A DNA stretch of 64,000 nt from Gymnopus androsaceus JB14 (taxonomy: Eukaryota; Basidiomycota; Agaricomycetes; Agaricales; Omphalotaceae). The notes under the pieces are model-generated. The model saw only the letters and a program-made list of their open reading frames with translations. It searched no databases and was not told where the DNA came from. Both the position numbers and the translations under genes were made by a program. Position 1 is the first letter of the stretch. Every line of letters starts with the position of its first letter. Positions 1 to 11,919 of this stretch are shown piece after piece. The DNA is taken from assembly GCA_009733575.1 (NCBI GenBank), contig ML769391.1, forward strand, positions 542,147-606,146. Direction: 5' to 3'.

Positions 1-195
1 AGAGGGCTTGGTGTTACTGCTTCGTCATCTTTAGATGCGGATGTCAACTGTGTTAGGGACGTCAAGGAGGAAGAGCTCTGTGCGATTTGGATGAGGGAAA
101 ATGTGGCTTTGCGTAAAGAATTGAAGGCGATTGAGGCGAAGAGGAATGCTCGTAGTAAGGAGGGGATGTTCGTGGATGCGTCGTTGGATGAATGA
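1..195 (+). CDS. C-terminal end of an unknown protein (partial)
   Basis: Frame 1 is open from the first base to a TGA at 193-195, giving about 64 residues of a highly charged Lys/Glu/Arg-rich tail that should be helical and perhaps coiled coil. It is cut by the window edge, so no domain or family can be named. Codon use and composition look coding, and the stop is followed by AT-rich sequence like a 3' UTR. It converges on the F-box gene downstream. Confidence 0.5.
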   Translation, partial: RGLGVTASSSLDADVNCVRDVKEEELCAIWMRENVALRKELKAIEAKRNARSKEGMFVDASLDE

Positions 196-379
196 AGAAG
201 ACTTGGGGTTGTCCGCTTTTTTGGTTATCTTGGTTGCGATATGCTTTATCATTATGCTTACTACTATGCTTCGATGCGTACATGGGATATTCTTTATGCA
301 CAATATATTCTTCCATTGCTCAATCGGGTTCACGTTTAGAAGATTTTATAACTGGTAGTACATAGTACATGGTGTTCAT

Positions 380-1704
380 TTACAGTAAATGCCTTTGAAC
401 AATTACAGCCCTAGATCGCACAACGAATCGTCCAGCCGCTCGAAGTGGCTCGAACGCTGGATGTACTTCTACATCACGACGAGTAACACACTCCTCCTCA
501 ACATCATAAGGATCCGTTTCCAGCACCAAAGTGACCATTTCCAAACCCGAATATCCGCACAATGCCTCTACAAGCCGGGCCCACAAATCAGAATGCTGTC
601 CCATGTCAACCAGCAGATACGGCGAGCTAATATCGAAGGTTATGAATCGTACCGAAGAGCGGTTCCAGTCGATATCAAAAAACATGGTTTTTAATGCTGA
701 AAGATAATCTGCAAGTTGATGCGGCGAGACCGGCAGTTTAAAGAGGATATCGCGCAAAACTACCATTCTGGAGTTAAACGGAGGATAACGGCCTGATCAT
801 ATATCATGAGTTGAGCATAGTTGGAACTGAACATGCAAAGAAGCGTACCATCAGAAAGGTCGAAAACTTCGAAAATGTCGAGGGTTTTTAGCGTAGCTTC
901 ATTGGCATCGGCAAGTTGAAGTATAGCGGGAACATGAAATTTGGCTGTACGGGCGACTAGCCGATGGAGATTGAGCAGTATAGGATGTAGGTGCTCGAGC
1001 AGGAATGGTGAGTGTAGTTCCGGCTCCGTACTCATCATATAGGCTAAAGATCGGATTGCCGAAAAGGAAGGGAGTGGTGCCTCAGGTATATCAAGAGACC
1101 TTTCGTTATAGCAGTCTAATGATAGAGACAACTCTTCCAGTTCAAGTTCTCCAGGTATGAGTTGAAAGCACTGCACAAGTTGTTCAAAAGTCACTTTTGT
1201 TAATACCAGCTTCTTCAACAGAGGGAATGTCCGCAAAGGCATCTGCTGAAGAAACGACGATGCCAAAGGACCCGAAGAGTGTGAAAGATCGAAGTTGAGT
1301 GCAGTGAGGGAGAGCTGCATACATGGCTGTGGGTTCTTCACTTCGGGATAGCGTATCTGAGATGTTTGAAAAGTAAGCCACGACCGGGATCGGCTGATAT
1401 GAAGGAGGGAAATGAAGGCTTGTTGAAGTAAACAAAAAGAGAAGCCATAAGGCCTGGATGTGGTAGTGCAACATCGATCGTGGCAAGGGCAGAACAGAAT
1501 CGGCTGAGCAATGTGTGTCCAAGATCGACAGACAAGGGTGCATCTTTCAAGATCTTTTGGAGAACCTGAAAGGAATTCTATGATATGACGAACGATGTCA
1601 TCCGGAAGCCATAACGGATTTGGTCTCGTCTTCCGGAGGATTTGGAATGTTTTTCCTGTGAGGCAAAGTTGACAGAGACTGCATTCAAGTGAGATACTAA
1701 TCAC
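380..1704 (-). CDS. F-box domain protein with leucine-rich-like C-terminal part
   Basis: F-box proteins are substrate adaptors of SCF ubiquitin ligases. The N-terminal part has a clear F-box-like stretch (LPDDIVRHIIEFL, then LERCTLVCRSW), and a long region rich in evenly spaced leucines follows. The reading frame appears to stop at about 760 and a second frame takes over at 766. A 65-nt intron at 768-832 (donor GTTCAG, branch-like CTCAAC, acceptor CCAG) joins the two frames exactly, so I read one gene rather than two. The donor is weak. No in-frame ATG precedes the F-box, so a short 5' exon above 1704 is missing from this model. Family call is fairly sure; the ends and the intron are inferred. 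Confidence 0.6.
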
Positions 1705-2019
1705 CTTTTGAGAGTCTCAGTACGGATCGACATGGATGTATGATTTAAAAAGATGATTGACGCCGAGCAAGCGGTTTATAAGCGCTTGCCCTCAAAGGCG
1801 CGTTATTTGCGAAATCGGATTCAAGAAATCGTAGCACACCTCGAAATATCAGGAACATGCGTGTTGCTATATGCTGTTATTTAGTCGCCAAGAATCCTCA
1901 AATCACTTCAGGTTTTTTCGAGATGGCCTTGGGATAGCTTCCGTTTTTACAAACAGTCTTCGGAAACGTCTACTCCCTTTAAGTATATGATCCCAAAGTA
2001 CCCTAACCTCGCTTTTCTT
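1705..2019. other. Intergenic stretch, 5' side of F-box gene
   Basis: No reading frame of convincing quality. It should hold the missing 5' exon and promoter of the F-box gene (minus strand) and the 3' UTR of the secreted-protein gene. Nothing else was recognised. Confidence 0.4.
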
Positions 2020-2518
2020 CTACTCGACACAATCAACAGAGTTTACAAACCACTGAGCATTAAGTCCCGCAATGGTCGTATCCGCCCAAGTGTCAACGAA
2101 TGCACCAACAGCAGCGGGGGTCTCCCCGTCTACAGCAATGACGGACGTCAAATCATAGGTTCCATCGCCGTTGGCAACCAATGTGTTTACATCCTGCATA
2201 GATTTTTTAGTTCTTCATCAACGAAGCCAATGTGCAGCAGATGCTTACAGTCAGGATGTGGTCTTCGTACTCCTCGCCAACAGTATGTCCGACAGCTGAA
2301 CAGAATAGCGTCAGGACTGAGAAGGAAGAGAAAACCCGAAAGGAAGGTGTACCGTAGTTAATATCAACATCGAGAACATCCAGACTAGCATCAGGAGTAG
2401 GAGTCACGACGAAGGAGCAAGTGGTACTGTTGCTGTCGCGCTTCATGAGACCAGAAGGATTGGCTGCAGCAAAGGTAGCAGCAGCGAAGAGGGCGACGAG
2501 GGTGTTTGAGAAGAACAT
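2020..2518 (-). CDS. Small secreted protein, three exons
   Basis: I recognise no named family. The start is the ATG at 2518; the TTG nine bases upstream is not needed. The N-terminus has a typical signal peptide (FFSNTLVALFAAATFAAA), then a Lys-Arg pair that fits a Kex2-type processing site, then a Thr/Pro-rich stretch. Two introns are well supported: 57 nt at 2296-2352 and 55 nt at 2194-2248 (donor GTAAGC). Both keep the frame, and the last exon is coherent to a TAG at 2020-2022. The mature protein is about 95 residues with two cysteines, one near each end, which could form one disulfide. Small secreted cysteine-containing proteins are common in agaricomycetes and are often regulated in development or host contact; the role here is unknown. 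Confidence 0.75.
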
Positions 2519-3925
2519 TTTAGTCAAATGCCTGTTATGATCTCCTGAAAAACTGGGTATCCTTTTATACTTTATACCGGGCCCAGGGTGTTACACGTAT
2601 CATAACATAAATTGTAGCGTTGTGGACATTTTGCTGAGACGGACATAGCCAACCTACCCGAGTCAAGAAAAATAAGAGAATGAATGCCAGGGGTACGTAT
2701 TAGTATTGTCAGGATCGAGCTGCCAAGTGACTCACAATAACATGAGAGCAACGCAGAATTGATAGAGATATAGCAGGTACGCGCCGTTTGAAGTTCAATT
2801 CTCCGCTCTCTCCGTCCACTTGAGGTACATCACTGCTTGCAATTGTCAAAGAAATTTCTCCTACAAGCTATGAGAAGACGGCAAGGTGTGCGGTAGAAAT
2901 ACTAAAGCAGTAAGCAAGTATATTGATCAACTTGACCGCATGAACACATCCTAAATCCTAAACGGTTGGACCTAGAGCCGACATCTGTATTCAAAAGTTC
3001 TTCACAACCAACGGCGGACACGTCCAAGACGCGCCCAAGGTCACTTGGCGTTTCTATCCGCGTGGTCCCAGCCTGACTGGCCGTGTACTTATTATAATAG
3101 ACTTGTTCCTTGCCGGAAGTTGGAACCGTGAAGCTGGGATCAGCGAGTTGAAGGAGGAAGAGGAGAAGTATTAAATGGCTTGGTCCCTGACAGGAGCGCC
3201 GGTATCGGGACATAAACGACGCAGCACGAGTCGCTGTCCCCAGGCCAGTTTACCCAGAAAACCCCGAGCTCACGATGAGTCGATGACCTCGGTAGAACTT
3301 TCACCAAGAGTCCTCAGCCGTCCTAGCTACGAGTACTGAGTAAAATACCCACACAACGTTGAAATATCTATTGAATGCGGTTTCCATCTCAGTTTCAGCT
3401 CAGGTTTGAAGTCAGAGGATGTTCAAGTCAAGTGCAAAGGTTGAAGCTGTGTTATGCGAGGCTGCGAGACCTCTCAGAAATGCTTAACGCGATGTTGATC
3501 AAATAGTAGCCACTCACGAAGAATAAGGCGCCGAGGAGCATCAGAGCAAAGTGCACTCCAAAGCGCTGTAGGAACGAAGGGTGTTCCGAATTCGGAACAA
3601 GGAAGCAAGCGCACAGGCGCTTGATTAAAAATAAGGTTGTACGCAATCTCAACTTGTCAGGCTCCTAAGCGATGATCATTCGGCCGCGTCTCAAAATAGC
3701 GCTATATGACGCCTAACGACCCACTCACACTGGTAAGCTTTCGCTTTCGCTATAGAGAGATTCCGTCGAGCGCGCGCGTCGTTGTGGCTGAATCGAATGG
3801 TCCCGAGACCCACGTGAGGTACTAGAGTTCTTTGCTGTTCTTTGTTCTCTGTAAAGTGAAAGCTGACCGTGACATTCTCAGATCTCTCTTTATTTCCACT
3901 TCATCGACTACACTGGACATCTCTA
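2519..3925. other. Intergenic region with two doubtful minus-strand ORFs
   Basis: Two minus-strand frames exist. One is 103 codons at 2902-3213 (seven Cys, several near the C-terminus, no family recognised). The other is 66 codons at 3452-3652 with one strong hydrophobic segment. A GTGAGT donor-like site lies inside the second, so parts may be exons of one unrecognised gene, but I could not build a consistent splice model. The stretch 3661-3925 should carry the promoter of the SNF2-type gene. Confidence that any protein is made is low. Confidence 0.25.
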
Positions 3926-6900
3926 ATGAAACCCCAGTATGTTATCGCTGCTGTTATGGACATCTTTCGAAACACTGAACAGTGTGGCGCAGACTGTATC
4001 CTGATATCAAGAATTTGCAGTTCAATGGCCATGATAAGTCTACGTTGAAGGTATGTGCATTACGGAATGTGCTAATAGCTCGAAGAATCCTAAATCACCT
4101 CGAACGAAGAGCCAACAAACTCGGGACTGGGAGAGGATGCGTCTCCTAATCCTCGGTTTATCCCAAATGAACAGAACGAGTACTTTAGAGTGAACGCAGC
4201 ACAGAATCAAACAAGAAGTAGATGAAGTTATCCATTCTCCTAAGCAACACCGCCGGTCTACCAACACATCGACTTCTCCATCTCAGCGTCGCTCGGGTCC
4301 CCGTCAATCGGAGCCCAATATAGCAGCCCAAATGCAGTCATTAAGCCTGAACATCGAAAAGGCCACTCCTACAAAGCCACAGAGGAAGGCCCGGAACTCG
4401 GAGCCACCGAGGACCGGCTCTTTCGGTAGGCTTTTCCAACTATATTATTCAGTTGCCACTGATATTGTATGCAGCGTCTCCAAAATCTGAGTCCAATCGG
4501 GAACAGCAGTCTTTTTCTAGTAAACCACAATCTCCAATAAGCAGGAGACCGCGGCGCTCCAACTCTAACGAGAAGAATGTCTTTGAGTTGCTGAATGAGC
4601 ATAATTCCTGGGACTACAGCAGCCGCAATCTAGACACCTCTCTCAAATACTCAAGCTTTGAGTTGAAGCCCCATCAAGCCCATGCTCGAGACTGGATGGC
4701 AGCACAAGAAGATGCGGAGATGGGTGGTCTTCTTGCGGACGAGATGGGGTGAGTAACTCTAGCTCTTCAACTTCTGTATTTCACTATCTCTCAGTCTAGG
4801 GAAAACTATACAAATGATAGTTTGCATTATAGATCATCGACTCAAAATGCAGGTGGAAGGGAAAGCTGTAGGCCCTACTCTGTAAGTTGCACCGATTGGA
4901 AGTGCCTTTGCAGATTCTGATTGGTACTACAGTATCGTTGGCCCAAAATCAATCATATTGCAGTGGGAGGACGAAATTCAGCGGATGATCTATCCTTCTA
5001 GGCGATTGAAAGTCATTATATATCACGGTTCTCGCCGATCTCAAAGATTTCGTGAGAGTTCACAGTATCTTTGACGAATCGTTGACGCTAACATGATTCC
5101 CGTATCAAAGCATCCTCCATCTTATTTGGCGCAGACATCGTCATCACGACCTATGGAACCCTGAGCAGTGATTGGGCAAACAATGAAGGCAAGTCCGATC
5201 CCTGTCTCCTTCGATATCGACCTTGAACTTAAAATCTTTCAGCTAACAAGAGCCCTCGTGGCCTTTTTGAAATCCCTTGGCTTCGAGTTGTACTGGGTAT
5301 GCTATCTATGATTTTCTTCTACCTGTACTCATTGTTAATTTTTAGATGAGGCACACGAAATCCGGAATCCAGATACGAAGAAAGCAAAAGCCAGTTTCGC
5401 TGTATCGGCACCTTACAAATGGTGTCTAACGGGTACTCCGTTGTAAGTCAGATTAATCATTCTCGAGCCGTATTTCGTTTATTTTAGCCCTCTATTCTTA
5501 GGCAAAATACGATTATGGATTTACATTCGGTTTTTCGTTTTGTCGGAATTGAGGACTTTTCGGACAAACAATGGTATCAAAGAGAGATTGAACGACCTAT
5601 CATGAAAGGCTCTCGAGATGAAGCAGAACATGCCCAAAGGCTGCTAAAGGCAAGTTCTCGTGGTTGCCTGTTCTGCTTTCTTTGACTTTATATATTCCGC
5701 CAGCCTGCGCTTCAGAAGATAATGTTGCGACGGCTCAAAACTGATTTGGTAAACGGCCGTCCAATCCTTCTACTTCCAGATATTTCCATCAAGGACGTCA
5801 ACGTTGAACTCTCAGAGCTAGAACGCAAATTCTACGACCTGCTTGAGCAAAGGATGCATGAGATCCTGGCTGACCTGTCGCGCAAGGTCGGTAGCAAAAG
5901 CATCACCTTCTTTAGTACTGCATTTGTGCTCCTTCTGCGTTTGCGTCAGGGTAAGTCTAATTCTTAGCTCCCTCCGAGTCGTGAACAGTGCTTTCTGACA
6001 ACCTTGTTTGAAGCTTGCCTACACCCTAGTCTATTGGTCAGCAACTCCCAGCAGGTTGAGGACGAGGATGAGAAAGATGAAGATGACACTGAAGATGAAA
6101 GCATGTATCTCAAGAAAGCAGTGCAATCTTACTTGGCCACTTGTATCCTATGTGGAAAATCGTGAGTTAGAAACGCATATTTACTATTCACACTGAGCCT
6201 AATTCTTCTCTAGAAACCAGTCAGAAGCGCACAGGAGGTCCTGTACAGCTTTATGCAGGGCTGGAGACATGTCTTGACAAACGACAGCCTCTACGAAGAT
6301 CACCTTCATGCTTGATCTATTGCATGAAATCAAGGCCAGGCCTGGAAACGAGAAAACCATTGTATTCTCGACCTTCACCTCTATGCTGAATATTATCGAG
6401 CACTTCATGCAGGAGAATGGCATTAAATTTGTTCGCCGTGAGTCTAGATTTTCACAGATCGATACCTTTCCAGATCGTTGGCCTTGATTCGTAGTGGATG
6501 GAACGATGAGCCTTGAAAGCCGGAAAGATGCTTTAAACAACATCCAAAGTAAACCTCCGTTACTGTAATTCTGGTATCATTGAAGGCTGGAGGAACAGGT
6601 ACGGATGTGATGAATGACTCTTCACGACTATGACCTGATGTCTACCTAGGACTGAACCTCACCTCATGTAACAACGTTATTTTGTTCGATCTCTGGTGGA
6701 ATCCAGCTGTGGAGGAGCAAGCTTTCGGTCGTGCTCATCGGATGGGACAGAACAAGAAAGTCCACATTTACAGGCTCATTGTATCCAACAGCGTCGAGGA
6801 GCGAATTGTAGAAGTAAGCGATGTTTCCTAGTTTCTTGAATCTCAGGCTGACAACATTTCTTCTGCGCTAGCTTCAGGATAGGAAGAAGAAACTTGCGAC

Positions 6901-6982
6901 GGAAACGTTGGACCGGAGCAAGATGGGAGAGAGGGAGTTATCGAAAGACCAACAGATACTCCATCTATTGCACTATCGATGA
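3926..6982 (+). CDS. SNF2-family ATPase of the Rad5/Rad16 type (helicase-like, RING-related)
   Basis: These ATPases translocate on DNA and act in repair, termination or chromatin remodelling in the nucleus. Joining exons across about ten short introns gives an N-terminal disordered Ser/Pro/Arg-rich region, then LADEMG-LGKT (Walker A), DIVITTYGTL, LDEAHEIRN (DEAH box), CLTGTPL, MLRRLKTDL, a CILC half of a zinc-binding site, KTIVFSTFTSML, AGGTGLNLTSCNNVILFDLWWNP and QAFGRAHRMGQ (motif VI), ending at TGA 6980-6982. The order and motifs fit the family. Two places do not read cleanly. After CILCGK the simplest splice meets a TGA at 6275-6277, avoidable only with a tiny exon. Near 6550 one base seems missing in a short T or C run. 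The 5' exons before about 4,500 are not resolved. Either lightly damaged or affected by sequence errors. Confidence 0.75.
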
Positions 6983-7301
6983 CCGTGATAGTTGTAAAAC
7001 AGAAATATATCAATTTCTGCGATCTCATGCTGGCTGAGAGACGTCTATACCGAAGCGAAAGTCTACAAAAGTAAGTATGTACAATCTAGCTATCTATACG
7101 ATGAGAAACTACAACAGATGAAAGGAGAGTGAGCGGAACCAAAAATCCCAAGAGAAATGAGTGACTATGAAACAGGTAGACCATGCATGGGACTATGCAG
7201 ATCCAAACTACAGAACCCGATACAGAATAGATATGCAAGCACGCATGTGTACAAACAGTGAAGATAGAAGCAGGTTTCTGTTTCGAGCTTTTAATGAACG
7301 A
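6983..7301. other. Convergent intergenic region
   Basis: The 3' ends of the SNF2-type gene (+) and the GT90 gene (-) face each other here. I see no ORF, repeat or RNA gene; it is probably the two 3' UTRs. Confidence 0.4.
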
Positions 7302-9515
7302 CTACACCCCCGGGTGGATGTATGACATTGATTCTCGATCCGTGCTCATCACGCGTGCGTACTCCAGAAGCAGTCTGCAACGATTACTCAGGACCGAGAA
7401 TGGTGAAGATAGGAATAGCGGAAAGCTGACCTGAAATTATACGCCACAAGATCCTCATGACGCCAAAAGTTTAAGCTCCAGTCTCGACCTTGAGCACCAA
7501 TCTTCTTCCCCAAGTCGTCGTGTCCAGATTCACCGTTGAGGTCGCCTCGGAAGAAGCTGAAAGCGTCCCACAGATCTGATAAATCGACCTGAACAGGAAC
7601 GTAATGAACCCATGGTTGAATTCGGTCGGTGAACCTATAGATGCAGGGGAGTATGAGCGCAATTCGTATCGAGCAAAGGAATGAAATGCGTACCATTCGG
7701 GGTAGATAGTCGCCTTGAATATACACGATGAAGTAGTAATGAGGCGCTTGAATCGAGAAGACCAGGCGTTCCCGTCAACGTCCAAGATGTATTTGAAGTT
7801 TCCGGCTTGGATGACACTGACGCCTTTTTTCCACTCGAACATACTCTGAAGCTTTTCACAAGTCCCGTCTTCCTCGAGACAGTTTGTTGGTTTCTTGGAG
7901 AAACCGACATCCAGCATCGCAGGGGCCCATCGCGCTTTGCTAACAACTACGCCGTCACCGACACGTTCACCCTTCTTAGCGCCGAGTCCAAGAATTCTCA
8001 AGCTCGAGTACAAGTTGTTCTGAGCCCACTCCACCATCCCAAATCGGTGAGAGAGACGCCATTGGAACTCATCCGAGTGGTAGATACCGGTGTTCCCGCC
8101 TCGCCAGTGTAGCCGCTCGTCGATCTTGTCTTCCCAAGCAGGGTCAGCGGCGCGGTCAACATCGGGCACCCAGTTCAGAGGAATAGCGGCGGTGATGTCG
8201 TGGTGGAGCATCGTGGGACTGTAGCTGAAGATGGGTACTATGGTGGTCTGAGGGACTTGACCTTGTTTGTAGTATCGGACGAACTGGCCATGTTGGCGAA
8301 GTAGGTGGGGATGTTGGCAGGGATCCATGGTTGCACGATGGTCGTGAATGAATAAACGGGTATGGGAGGGGGACATAGGATCTGAACCAGGTCGAAGATG
8401 TGCAGGATAAGGAGCGTCAAAGTCGATAGGGGTGGTCCAGGCAGGAGAAACGGGATCACAAGACGAGAGCCATCCATGGCGCTTCCAAGGTCGAGGAGGG
8501 AGCATTGAGAATGCTGCCAAGAAAGAGCGTTAGGTAGACCTTGCCACATATACATCTAAAGACTTACTCTTTCCTTCCTTCGCATACGCAACGGCTTGAT
8601 TCCACAACTCCCAATCTGTGGACATGTATGGATTGTCGTTGGGGTTAAAGGTGGCACGGAAGGGCGGTATGTGCTGCTCTAGGTTAGCTTCCCTGAGCAT
8701 GTTTATGATCATTTGTCCGCCCTCGGTCATGTCGTGATCAGTCGTTGCGTTGTGCGGCAAATGGTGAGCCAAAAGATGAATAGGATCCTCAGCATCGAGC
8801 TTTCCAATCGTGTATTTGTCCATATGATCTTGCCAGATATCATCCATGAATTCAACAGCTTGAAGATCCCGAGGTTCGATACCCCAAAATGCTTCGAGGT
8901 CTCGATGAATCTGGTCATATTCATCAGGAAGCTGGATATTGTTTTCTTGGACATATCGCCACCTTCAGAACCAAAATACGTCAAATAAGGACCTGATTCC
9001 GAAGAATGGACTTACCATTTATCAAATCCTAGTGGCGGGTTTCGACCATACCGTTTTTTGTATTCGACGACAGCTTCATGCAAGTTACGACTTGCTTTCT
9101 TCAGCTTGGCCTGCCAAGCAGCTTCGCCCCTCTCAATCAAGTCGTAGATGGGATGTTGGCCTTCAGGGTTGACTTCGAGCAGACCGTTCCTGTTATAGCG
9201 ATGTGCCCTAACAGCCTGTTTATAATCGTCCCAGTTAACCTTCTTGAAACCGTGAGCCTCGTTGTGGCTTTTGACTCTGCGAGAACCCCCTTGGTCTGCA
9301 TCTGTTCCCTGAGGCGATTGAACCCAAGCAGTACTAGTGCGAACGACTGTGATGGGTTCGATAAAGGTTTTGAAGGTGATATTTGTAGTGTGGCCTCCAT
9401 TCATGACATTTCGAATGTAGTTTGCAGAGAGAATGATGAGACACAAAGCTGTAATGAGTACAAACTGTCGGCGGGTTGACCTGCCTGGGACACCAGGTGT
9501 ACGAAGTGCAAGCAT
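7302..9515 (-). CDS. GT90 / CAP10-type glycosyltransferase (beta-1,2-xylosyltransferase-like)
   Basis: Members of this family are Golgi type II membrane enzymes that transfer sugars, in basidiomycetes notably xylose onto mannose backbones. The model has five exons from ATG 9515-9513 to TAG 7304-7302. It starts with a short basic cytosolic tail and one membrane anchor (FVLITALCLIILSANYI), followed by a stem, YGRNPPLGFDKW (hallmark entry to the domain), the catalytic region with RLHWRGGNTGIY, KYILDVDGNAWSSRF, then HYVPVQVDLSDLWDAFSFF and a C-terminal LLLEYARVMSTDRE tail. Introns at about 7378-7432, 7633-7691, 8520-8575 and 8959-9013 keep the frame. No lesion was seen, so the gene looks functional. 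Sugar specificity cannot be read from sequence alone. Confidence 0.85.
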
Positions 9516-9610
9516 TGAAGCAAAACAAGAGTTCGTCGACAATGAAGGCGACGGAGAGAAAGAATGCGCTATCTTGAACGGAAAGGAGCTGACCTTTTGA
9601 ATGTTCATAA

Positions 9611-9868
9611 TTAGGGGACGTCGACTCGATCGTCATGCTTACGGACAGCGAAGATGTTCAGAAATGTCAGCGAATAGCGGATAGGCTTCGATTGTGACTT
9701 GAAACTTGCCACAATGCCGAGTTGCGTCTTCTCCATTTCCGAGTGCAGACCTAGAAGGTTTTCGGAGAAAACCTGGTACGAGTGCATAGTGACTGGAAGT
9801 ATCTGTCTGACAGGAATGGTTGAACGCACATTTTTGGGGGAAAACAGGCCATAGTTACTACCGAACAT
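9611..9868 (-). CDS. Short ORF upstream of the GT90 gene (possible uORF)
   Basis: An 85-codon frame begins with ATG at 9868 and ends 96 bases before the GT90 start. It shows no signal peptide, membrane segment or known motif. It could be an upstream ORF in the GT90 leader, an unrelated micro-gene or chance. Reported only because it is the longest frame in this promoter region. Confidence 0.15.
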   Translation of the reverse strand: MFGSNYGLFSPKNVRSTIPVRQILPVTMHSYQVFSENLLGLHSEMEKTQLGIVASFKSQSKPIRYSLTFLNIFAVRKHDDRVDVP

Positions 9869-11919
9869 GAATGATTCGCCGATTGAAAAGCTAAACTCGA
9901 TGGAAGCCTCGGATAAGGTTTACTTTTGAATTTTAAATTTTGAGGAGTGCCGAATTTCTTTTTTAAAAACTTTATTTAACCTAGTTTATTCGCCGTTGGT
10001 GCGTAAGCATATGGTAGCGAGCTCCATGTACAACTACCGTACGTGTCCGTACTATATCTGCTCTTCCAACAACGCGAGGCTCCCAATAATGGCCATGGGA
10101 AGCCTCGACATTGCTCTCGTAACCACGGCTGTTCGAAATCAAAATATTCTCGACACTCTGCATTTTGAAAGATAAAGCACGATAGCAGACTTGGCACCAG
10201 AGGTTCGTCCAGGAGCCGAAACAACATCGAAATAGCGCATTCATCGTTGTGAATCTGACATGACAAAGTCCACTAGTAATCCCTTCGCCGCATGAGTACG
10301 GTATAACGACATTTATCTCGAAAACGCGGAACGCACCGGAATCCTTCCTACACAGAAGCCTTCATATCCACCAACTTTCCCAAGAAAATGCAAGCCGAGG
10401 TCGGTCCTAAATCTCCCAAGGGCGACTAGAGCATCCACCAAAAAGCCTAGTGTCTTCTCGCCGGATCCCAGAGGCTAGCAGTTCGCTGTAAAACATATGG
10501 CAGATCTGGGGCTGTCAGAAACACCACCATCTGCATATGTGCATCCCAATAATGCGCTTTTCATCGGAGAGCCATTTGCCTAGACCGATCTTCATGATCC
10601 ATTGGTTCAGCAAAGCGAGCTATGCTGGCATGCATCAGAGCCACAACACTAGAGCCATGAGCGACATTATATGTCTTTGCAGAAAATCTTCTGTCATATT
10701 TTAGCTTGACAAATCCCATGAGCAAGGAAGAGCTGGAAAGAATAGATAAGCTGATATGTTTTACAGATCGCAGTTACCAAACACTCACTTTCTCCAAAAG
10801 GTTTAGGTGACATCTTGAGATGAGCGTTGAACGTTGCGTTGGGCCTCCTCGGGCCTCCTCGGAAATCTCGACCTGAATTCTTCCTGTCCAGCCTAATAGG
10901 CCTAATAATGCGGAATGTTCATCATTGTTTTGCAAGAGAGATAATTGAGGCGAAGATCATCGGAGGGAGAAAGAGACAAAGGCCTATGTAAGGTTAGGGT
11001 AAATACTGCTGGCGGCTAATTGCGCGCTAAACGCTCCAACTTGAACGTTCCTCTAGGCACTTGAAGAACTAAAGTTCGTGCAGGTATGGCACTAGTTTTT
11101 GATCAAAAGGTGCCGCTCCGCAAGATTCATTCGGTCTGTCCAGGGCGAAATTCACTGCGTGGCAAAGGTGAGGCAGAGAAAAAAACCAACAGAACGATCT
11201 ATGCTTCCTTTGAACACGACTTCACCTAAATCGGAATAGGACCTCACACGACGTGAATTCACATCGGAGCTGGTTCAACTCTCCTTGAATCTCCTTGGTG
11301 GGTCTCAAGTACTCGGCTCAATTTGGATGGAACGCGATATTCAAGGTATGAGGAAAGACGGGCGAAGGATTTAGATATTTATATACCGATACGGCGTGTC
11401 TTCAATGTGTATGAACCAGTCATTACTTGTTCCTTTCTGTATACGCACTAACTCATCTTTCCAGTTCTTCCATACACCCGATGTGTTGAGGAGTTTCGCA
11501 GCGTTCTCCACTTCCGCTAGTCCATATAAGACTCAAACATGGTGGCGTCTCCTCGAACTCCCGAGTCCTCGAAAAGTTTCGAACGGCCTTCGGTGTAAGC
11601 ACGCGTTGGTATGGAAGTATTCGAGGTACCCGTCCTGGGCAAGCAGAAATTCTGAATCTACTAATTGGAACGGAGCGCTTGTAACGTTTAGTACGGATCA
11701 ATGAGTATAGTTCCACAACCCCGAGTCTCGAAATCAATATGGGCGCGCATGCCGACGACCCAAACTTCCGTGGCACTGGATGAGATTACTGAGTGCTGGT
11801 TTAGGATAGCCTCTAGCAGCACAGTGTCACACTCTTCCGATTGTTCGGCAAGAAATCGGTACTATTCCATAAATACGCTGAAAAGCTGGGAGACGGTAGT
11901 TTGGCTCGTGCGCTTCCTC
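9869..11919. other. 2-kb region without a supported gene
   Basis: A minus-strand frame at 9981-10244 (87 codons) and a plus-strand frame at 11396-11704 (102 codons) look protein-like in composition but match nothing I know, and their edges do not form good exons. The sequence around 10,840-10,860 has a doubled GGGCCTCCTC. The last few hundred bases should include the P450 promoter. Nothing mobile was recognised. Confidence 0.3.

Noticed and set aside
380..1704. Two separate genes for the overlapping frames 380-766 and 760-1704
   Set aside because: A 65-nt intron joins them in frame, and the short frame lacks its own start context or domain.
3970..6280. In-frame TGA codons at or near expected Cys positions in the SNF2-type gene, suggesting selenocysteine
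   Set aside because: Agaricomycetes are not known to have selenocysteine machinery, no recoding stem was evident, and alternative splicing explains at least one case.
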